64,000 nucleotides of DNA, from contig NZ_LFXA01000018.1 of assembly GCF_001187435.1 (NCBI RefSeq), positions 496,001 through 560,000 on the forward strand, given 5' to 3'. Shown in pieces: positions 59,571-64,000 of the stretch. Every line of letters starts with the position of its first letter. The first letter of the stretch is position 1. Source of the DNA: Streptomyces caatingaensis (GTDB taxonomy: Bacteria; Actinomycetota; Actinomycetes; Streptomycetales; Streptomycetaceae). The notes beneath the pieces were generated by a model. The model saw only the letters and a program-made list of their open reading frames with translations. It did no database searches and was not told the DNA's origin. Made by a program: the position numbers and the translations under genes.

Positions 59571-59804
59571 ATGGCCAGCAAGGCTGAGAAGATCGTCGCC
59601 GGCCTCGGCGGACTCGACAACATCGAGGAGATCGAGGGCTGCATCACCCGTCTCCGCACCGAGGTCAACGACCCCGACCTGGTCGACGAGGCCGCGCTGA
59701 AGGCCGCCGGCGCCCACGGCGTCGTCAAGATGGGCACCGCCATCCAGGTCGTCATCGGCACCGACGCCGACCCGATCGCCGCCGAGATCGAGGACATGAT
59801 GTGA
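59571..59804 (+). CDS. nagF: PTS GlcNAc IIB component
   Basis: A 77-residue IIB domain encoded alone. The phosphorylated cysteine is Cys24 in EIEGCITRLRTEVND. HGVVKMGTAIQVVIGTDADP follows, as in the glucose/GlcNAc IIB family. It passes phosphate from IIA to the sugar moved by the IIC proteins. AGGAG is 5 bases before the ATG at 59571. A hairpin terminator follows 28 bases after the stop. Confidence 0.93.
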   Translation: MASKAEKIVAGLGGLDNIEEIEGCITRLRTEVNDPDLVDEAALKAAGAHGVVKMGTAIQVVIGTDADPIAAEIEDMM

Positions 59805-59832
59805 GCCGCTGAGCTCACGGCCGTACCACGAC

Positions 59833-59864
59833 AGGGCCCCGCACCGGCACCGGAACGGGGCCCT
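59833..59864 (+). terminator. Terminator of nagF
   Basis: AGGGCCCCG and CGGGGCCCT form a perfect 9-bp stem around 14 bases, followed by TTCG. Confidence 0.75.
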
Positions 59865-59900
59865 TCGCCATGCCTATAGACACCTCGCGACGCTAAGGCG

Positions 59901-61127
59901 TCAAGCCGCGGCGGCGAGCTCGGTGGGGAAGGCGGTCTGCTCGTCGAACAGCACGCCGTTCTTGAGACAGTGGTAGAGCTGTCCGATCATGCGGTTGAAG
60001 AGATTGCGTTGGGTAGCAGCGTGCCAGTCTCCCTGCTCTTTGCGGCGCCGATAGTGGGCCATGGCCCCGGGCGATGCTCGTAGGGAGGCGAAGGCCCAGA
60101 GGTATCCGGCGTGGTTGAGGCGGTCGTTCTTCACCCACCGCCGGGTGATGCTGGACTTTTTCCCGGACGCGCGGGTGATGGGCGAGGCACCCGCGTATGC
60201 CTTGAGGCCGCGGGCGTCGGCGAAGCGTGCCCGGTCGTCCCCGATCTCGGCGAGCACCCGGGCGCCGAGCTGGATGCCGAGACCGGGGAAGCTAGTGATC
60301 ACTTTGGCGTCCGGGTGCTGAGGGAAAGCCTCTTCGACTGCCTCGGCGAGGCCGTCGGCGGCGGTGCAGGTGGCGTCGAGCTGGACGAGGAGGGCGAGCA
60401 TCTGCTTGCCGAGTGCGTCCTCGACCAGCTGTGGCTGGTGGGCCCAGTCGGCGCGGAAGACCTCGCGGAGCCGCTCGGCTTCGGCGTCGATGCCGCGCTG
60501 GCGGCCAGCGCGCTTGAGAGCGGCGGTGATCTGCGGGCGCGTCAGCCGGGCCGCCCGGGCCGGGGTCGGGGCGGCCTTGAGGAGCTCGCGGGCCTCGGGA
60601 CGGCACAGGCCGTTTTGCCAGACGCCGAACGCTTCGAGGGCGGCCGGGTAGTACTCGCGTAGGAGTGAGCGGAGCTGGTTGGCGAGCTGCTGGCGGTTCC
60701 AGGTCGCGTCCTGCTGGGCGCGGGCGAGCACGGCGACGGCGCGGGCCAGGTCGCTGTCGCCGGGCAGGGGGCGGTGGGCGTGCATGTCCGTGCGGAGGAT
60801 GTTCGCGAGGACGAGGGCGTCGCCGGGGTCGGACTTCTTTCGGCTGACGCTGTGGCGGTCGCGGTAGCGGGCGGCGGCCATCGGGTTGATGGCGAAGACT
60901 TGCCGCTTGCCGGTCCGCAGCACGGCGACCAGCAGGCCGCGGGACGTCTCGATCGCGACAGGGATCGGGGTCTCCTCTGTGTCGCCGTACTCGGCGAGCA
61001 GGTCCAGCAGGATCCGGTAGCCGGCCGCGTCGTCGGTGATATGACGCTTGGCCAGCAGCTGTCCGCTGTCGTCGACCAAGGCGACGTCATGGGTGCGTTC
61101 GGCCCAGTCGATACCGCAGTAGATCAA
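59901..61127 (-). CDS. IS110-family DEDD transposase
   Basis: A 408-residue recombinase. The N-terminal RuvC-like DEDD domain shows CGIDWAERTHDVALVD, VAIETSRG and RKKSDPGDALVLANIL. The C-terminal Tnp_20 domain shows ITSFPGLGIQLGARVLAEIG and LKAYAGASPITRASGKK with the catalytic Ser. I choose TTG at 61127, giving MIYCGIDW, because GGGGAGGAG stands just upstream; an ATG at 61148 would read through that site. IS110 enzymes are directed by a bridge RNA from the element's non-coding end. Confidence 0.92.
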   Translation of the reverse strand: MIYCGIDWAERTHDVALVDDSGQLLAKRHITDDAAGYRILLDLLAEYGDTEETPIPVAIETSRGLLVAVLRTGKRQVFAINPMAAARYRDRHSVSRKKSDPGDALVLANILRTDMHAHRPLPGDSDLARAVAVLARAQQDATWNRQQLANQLRSLLREYYPAALEAFGVWQNGLCRPEARELLKAAPTPARAARLTRPQITAALKRAGRQRGIDAEAERLREVFRADWAHQPQLVEDALGKQMLALLVQLDATCTAADGLAEAVEEAFPQHPDAKVITSFPGLGIQLGARVLAEIGDDRARFADARGLKAYAGASPITRASGKKSSITRRWVKNDRLNHAGYLWAFASLRASPGAMAHYRRRKEQGDWHAATQRNLFNRMIGQLYHCLKNGVLFDEQTAFPTELAAAA

Positions 61128-61141
61128 GAGTGCTCCTCCCC

Positions 61142-61490
61142 TGAGCATGAGTGTTTGCGCTGGTCACGAGCGCATGCGGGCCACGCAGCGACCTAATTCC
61201 AGGACTCGGCCAGAGGACCGGTCCGCCACCTCGCTAGCCGTTCGTGGCACCAGCGCGCCACGCGGGCCTCGGTCTAGACGGGAGCTCGGTAGCGGCTCGG
61301 GCGAATTGAGAGGTCACCGCGCGGCGGGCTCGCACCACGAAGATCAACGAGCGAGCAGAGCAGGTGGTGGCAGCCGCGAGAACGCCGAGCGTTGCCGATC
61401 TGTACCGAGGCGTCGAGGGCCAGGCCATGCGAAGACATCCGCCCGGCGCCCACGCGACCGCCACCACCACGAGTGCCGGGGCTGCCCACA
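61142..61490 (-). ncRNA. Candidate bridge RNA region of the IS110 element
   Basis: The 350 bases upstream of the recombinase start, within the element, hold no convincing gene. In the IS110 group this long end encodes the bridge RNA that pairs with target and donor (established for characterised members). Here it is inferred from position only; I have not folded it. Confidence 0.4.
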
Positions 61491-61612
61491 CGGTCTATAG
61501 GTAGACCTCACAGGCCGGGCTCAAGAAAGGTGTCACAGCCCCAGCACTCGAACGACCGGGTGAAGCCCTCGGGCGTCACCGCGACCGCTAGAAACGAATT
61601 AGGCTCGGGAGC

Positions 61613-62344
61613 ATGTCTCGCATCGACGGCCGCACGCCCGACCAGCTCCGCCCCGTGACCATCCAGCGCGGCTGGAGCAAGCACGCAGAGGGCTCCGTCC
61701 TCGTCTCCTTCGGCGACACCAAGGTCTTCTGCACCGCCAGTGTCACCGAGGGCGTCCCCCGCTGGCGCAAGGGCAGCGGCGAGGGCTGGGTGACGGCCGA
61801 GTACGCGATGCTGCCGCGCGCCACCAACACCCGCGGCGACCGCGAGTCCGTCCGCGGGAAGATCGGCGGCCGCACCCACGAGATCTCCCGCCTCATCGGC
61901 CGCTCCCTGCGCGCCGTCATCGACTACAAGGCCCTCGGCGAGAACACGATCGTCCTCGACTGCGACGTCCTCCAGGCGGACGGCGGCACCCGCACCGCCG
62001 CGATCACCGGCGCCTACGTCGCCCTCGCCGACGCCGTCGCCTGGGCCCAGCGCAAGAAGCTCGTCAAGCACGGCCGCCACCCGCTCACCGGCACCGTCTC
62101 CGCCGTCAGCGTCGGCATCGTCGGCGGCGTCCCCCTCCTCGACCTCTGCTACGAGGAGGACGTCCGCGCCGAGACCGACATGAACGTCGTCTGCACCGGC
62201 GACGGCCGCTTCGTCGAGGTCCAGGGCACCGCCGAGGCCCAGCCCTTCGACCGTGCCGAGCTCGACTCCCTCCTCGACCTGGCCGTCAAGGGCTGCGCCG
62301 GGCTCGCCGAGGCCCAGCGCGACGCCCTGGAGCGAACGCTGTAG
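61613..62344 (+). CDS. rph: Ribonuclease PH
   Basis: A 243-residue 3'-5' phosphorolytic exoribonuclease that trims tRNA 3' ends. Blocks are DGRTPDQLRPVTIQRGWSKH, GSVLVSFGDTKVFCTASV, GEGWVTAEYAMLPRATNTR, HEISRLIGRSLRAVIDYKAL and VLDCDVLQADGGTRTAAITG. Length and motifs are fully standard. It starts a gene group with a lipoprotein and rdgB, as in many actinobacteria. The IS110 element sits 118 bases upstream and may have replaced or moved its promoter. Confidence 0.96.
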   Translation: MSRIDGRTPDQLRPVTIQRGWSKHAEGSVLVSFGDTKVFCTASVTEGVPRWRKGSGEGWVTAEYAMLPRATNTRGDRESVRGKIGGRTHEISRLIGRSLRAVIDYKALGENTIVLDCDVLQADGGTRTAAITGAYVALADAVAWAQRKKLVKHGRHPLTGTVSAVSVGIVGGVPLLDLCYEEDVRAETDMNVVCTGDGRFVEVQGTAEAQPFDRAELDSLLDLAVKGCAGLAEAQRDALERTL

Positions 62345-62426
62345 CTACCATTCACGGGGGTACGGCGGGAAGCCCGTACCCCCAGGAAGCACAGGGCAAC
62401 GAAGCCCACCGGAGGGGAACCGTCCC

Positions 62427-62831
62427 ATGGCCTCGCGCCACCGTCACCGCACCGCCGCCGTCGCGGCACTCGCCGCCGTCCTCGCGATACCCGCCGTCAC
62501 CGGCTGTTCCGGCTCGAAGAAGACGGTGGACTGCGCCTCCCTCGCCGAGGACCTCCGACGCGACGTCGACGACCTGCGCGGCGCGATCCGCGACGACTCC
62601 AAGGACCCGCAGGCGGCCCAGGAGTTCATCGACCGGATCAACCGGGACCTGGGCAAGGTCACCCGGCAGACCGACACCCAGGGCGACTCCGACGTCAAGG
62701 ACGCGACCGGCGAACTCACCGCCGCCGTCGACGACATCCAGGACAGCATCGGCGACGGCGAGCGCCCCGACGTGACCTCCCTCACCAGGGCCGTCGACTC
62801 CCTGGCCGGGGCGTGCCGGGCCACCGGTTGA
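62427..62831 (+). CDS. Small putative lipoprotein
   Basis: A 134-residue exported protein. The signal peptide AAVAALAAVLAIPAVTGCSG has a lipobox (VTGC, Cys27). The mature part is mostly charged helix (CASLAEDLRRDVDDLRGAIR, then LTAAVDDIQDSIGDGERP). GGAGGGGAAC lies upstream of the ATG at 62427. It sits between rph and rdgB. Function unknown. Confidence 0.82.
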   Translation: MASRHRHRTAAVAALAAVLAIPAVTGCSGSKKTVDCASLAEDLRRDVDDLRGAIRDDSKDPQAAQEFIDRINRDLGKVTRQTDTQGDSDVKDATGELTAAVDDIQDSIGDGERPDVTSLTRAVDSLAGACRATG

Positions 62832-62853
62832 ACGCCCGCGATAATCGGGCCCC

Positions 62854-63465
62854 ATGAGCACCACGAAGCGCCTGATCCTCGCCACCCGCAACCCCGGAAA
62901 GGTCGTCGAGCTGCGCCGCATCCTCACGGACGCCGCGCTCGACGTCGAACTCGTCGGCGCCGACGCCTACCCCGAGGTCCCCGACGTCAAGGAGACCGGC
63001 GTCACCTTCGCCGAGAACGCCCTCCTCAAGGCGCACGCCCTCGCCCGCGCCACCGGCCTGCCGGCCGTGGCCGACGACTCCGGCCTCTGCGTGGACGTCC
63101 TGGGCGGCGCGCCCGGCATCTTCTCCGCCCGCTGGTCCGGCCGCCACGGCGACGACCGCGCCAACCTGGAGCTCCTGCTGGCCCAGCTCTCCGACATCGC
63201 CGACGAGCACCGCGGCGCCCACTTCTTCTGCGCAGCCGCCCTGGCCCTGCCCGACGGCACCGAACGCGTCGTCGAGGGCCGCCTCCTCGGCACCCTCCGC
63301 CGCACCCCCGCCGGCACCGGCGGCTTCGGCTACGACCCGGTCCTCCAGCCCCTCGGCGAGACCCGCACCTGCGCGGAGCTGACCGCCGAGGAGAAGAACG
63401 CCATCAGCCACCGCGGCGAGGCGTTCCGCGGACTGGTGCCGGTGGTGCGGGAGTTGCTGGGCTGA
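62854..63465 (+). CDS. rdgB: XTP/dITP diphosphatase (non-canonical purine NTPase)
   Basis: A 203-residue house-cleaning enzyme of the Ham1/RdgB family. Motifs are LILATRNPGKVVELRRIL, TFAENALLKAHALARATGLP, VADDSGLCVDVLGGAPGIFS, AGTGGFGYDPVL and KNAISHRGEAFRGL. It hydrolyses ITP, XTP and dITP to monophosphates. Its pairing with rph is common in bacteria. A strong terminator follows. Confidence 0.95.
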   Translation: MSTTKRLILATRNPGKVVELRRILTDAALDVELVGADAYPEVPDVKETGVTFAENALLKAHALARATGLPAVADDSGLCVDVLGGAPGIFSARWSGRHGDDRANLELLLAQLSDIADEHRGAHFFCAAALALPDGTERVVEGRLLGTLRRTPAGTGGFGYDPVLQPLGETRTCAELTAEEKNAISHRGEAFRGLVPVVRELLG

Positions 63466-63480
63466 GCGACGGGGCATGAC

Positions 63481-63516
63481 GAAGGCCCGCGCTCCGGGAC
63501 CGGGGCGCGGGCCTTC
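63481..63516 (+). terminator. Terminator of rdgB
   Basis: GAAGGCCCGCGC and GCGCGGGCCTTC pair over 12 bp around a 12-base loop, starting 16 bases after the stop. Confidence 0.8.
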
Positions 63517-63522
63517 GGGACG

Positions 63523-63607
63523 TACGGCCGGTGGGACTCGAACCCACACGGGCAGAAGCCCACTGGGACCTAAACCCAGCCCGTCTGGCCAATTCCGGCA
63601 CGGCCGC
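63523..63607 (-). tRNA. tRNA-Leu (TAG)
   Basis: The 85-base class II tRNA has acceptor arms GCGGCCG/CGGCCGT (one G-U pair). The anticodon loop TTTAGGT sits between CTGGG and CCCAG, giving anticodon UAG. A long variable arm (GTGGGCTTCTGCCCG) and a T arm GTGGGTTCGAGTCCCAC complete it. The discriminator is A, and CCA is not encoded. Confidence 0.95.
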
Positions 63608-63836
63608 CGGTCGCCGCCATCGTAGCGGGCGGGCGGCGGCGGGGACACCCGGGGCCGCCGGGACCGCCCGCCGGCGAAGTGGGGGCCGCCCGGCCGGAGT
63701 TGCCCCCTGTGGGGCGGGTCACAGGGACGAGGTCCGTCCGAACCGCGTGTCCGCTTGAGGGAACGCGTCCGCGTATTTACCCGTCCCTCAGGGCGGAGAC
63801 CCGGAGAGCGACGAAGAGACCGAGGAAGAGAGCCCG

Positions 63837-64000
63837 ATGACCGACCGTGCCGTACCCCGTCGTCGGAGGGTCGGCGTGCGCACCCTGCTGCTGGTCGTCG
63901 GAGGGGTGGCGGTGCTGCTGCTCGGGGGCGTGTGGGTCGGCCACGGGATGGACCGGGCGAGCGCGGTGTCCGACGCCCCCAAGACGGCCCGGGCCCAGAA
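63837..64000 (+). CDS. Membrane-anchored protein, N-terminal part only
   Basis: The gene runs off the window. Visible are a basic start (RAVPRRRRVGVR) and one transmembrane helix (TLLLVVGGVAVLLLGGVWVG), then HGMDRASAVSDAPKTARAQ, which begins an external region. GGAAGAG lies about 8 bases before the ATG. Too little is visible to assign a family. Confidence 0.7.
   Translation, partial: MTDRAVPRRRRVGVRTLLLVVGGVAVLLLGGVWVGHGMDRASAVSDAPKTARAQ

Larger units (their letters stand above)
59874..61494 (-). mobile_element. IS110-family element, about 1.6 kb
   Basis: An IS110-family recombinase gene sits between nagF and rph. Left of its stop is CTATAG (59874-59879), and far upstream of its start is a second CTATAG (61495-61500). 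These may be the duplicated core, which would give an element of 1621 bp and an empty site reading GCCATGCCTATAGGTAGACC. No terminal inverted repeats are seen, as usual for the family. Boundaries are tentative. Confidence 0.7.

Noticed and set aside
61492..61507. DasR-type operator at the IS110 right junction
   Set aside because: GGTCTA-TAGG-TAGACC has 4 extra bases in the centre compared with the dre core GGTCTAGACC, so the half sites are wrongly spaced.

Overview
The window is chromosomal DNA of a Streptomyces, or a very close relative. The GC content is very high and third codon positions are almost always G or C. GTG and TTG starts and ATGA/GTGA stop-start overlaps are common. Genus markers include an SsgA-like sporulation protein, DasR-type operators beside GlcNAc PTS genes, a mycosin with WXG100-type proteins, and a DUF3039 protein. 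From memory, the gene order matches the S. coelicolor region that runs from the YqgE/DUF3039 genes through hppD, ssgG, cysM and nagE to rph. The species cannot be fixed by reading.

Layout. (1) 1-13.6 kb: a YqgE fragment, a LysR/MFS pair, DUF3039, a sugar ABC importer without its own ATPase followed by a GH20 hexosaminidase, and a three-gene molybdenum hydroxylase-like operon. That operon has two oddities: a roughly 548-residue low-complexity extension on the iron-sulfur subunit, and a molybdenum subunit lacking the usual active-site Glu motif. (2) 13.6-29.9 kb: an accessory, less GC-rich region of WXG100-like proteins, a mycosin protease, a beta-propeller protein, a metallopeptidase gene split by an IS481-family element, a 763-residue type VII-like protein and several small anchored or membrane proteins. 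Five copies of a palindrome, TGAGTA-N4-TACTCA, sit between genes only here, which suggests an undescribed regulon. (3) 29.9-46.7 kb: tRNA-Cys, a LysR/cysteine dioxygenase/sulfate exporter cluster, an MFS exporter, a helicase, an IclR regulator, a Lon-like protease, the Lrp/HPPD pair, an FAD oxidase, ssgG and two RDD proteins. (4) 46.7-64 kb: pncA, pncB, clpS, DUF2017, an amino-acid permease, mec-cysO-cysM, an MBL hydrolase, nagE2/nagE1/nagF, an IS110-family element, rph, a lipoprotein, rdgB, tRNA-Leu and a partial membrane protein. Most of block 4 has the order pncB-clpS-DUF2017-mec-cysO-cysM-MBL-rph-rdgB that I recall from Mycobacterium, with the PTS genes and an IS inserted.

How the genes work together. 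Two separate N-acetylglucosamine-related uptake routes are present: an ABC importer with a hexosaminidase, and a PTS with three DasR-like sites. Sulfur metabolism appears twice, as cysteine oxidation and export (CDO, YeiH) and as sulfur-carrier-dependent cysteine synthesis (Mec, CysO, CysM). Tyrosine breakdown (HPPD) and NAD salvage (PncA, PncB) are also complete units. Three gene-end islands of GC-rich hairpins (39.2, 46.7 and 55.8 kb) share boundary sequences. Two insertion sequences are visible: one leaves a perfect 7-bp target duplication inside a gene, and the other carries a long non-coding end where a bridge RNA would be expected.
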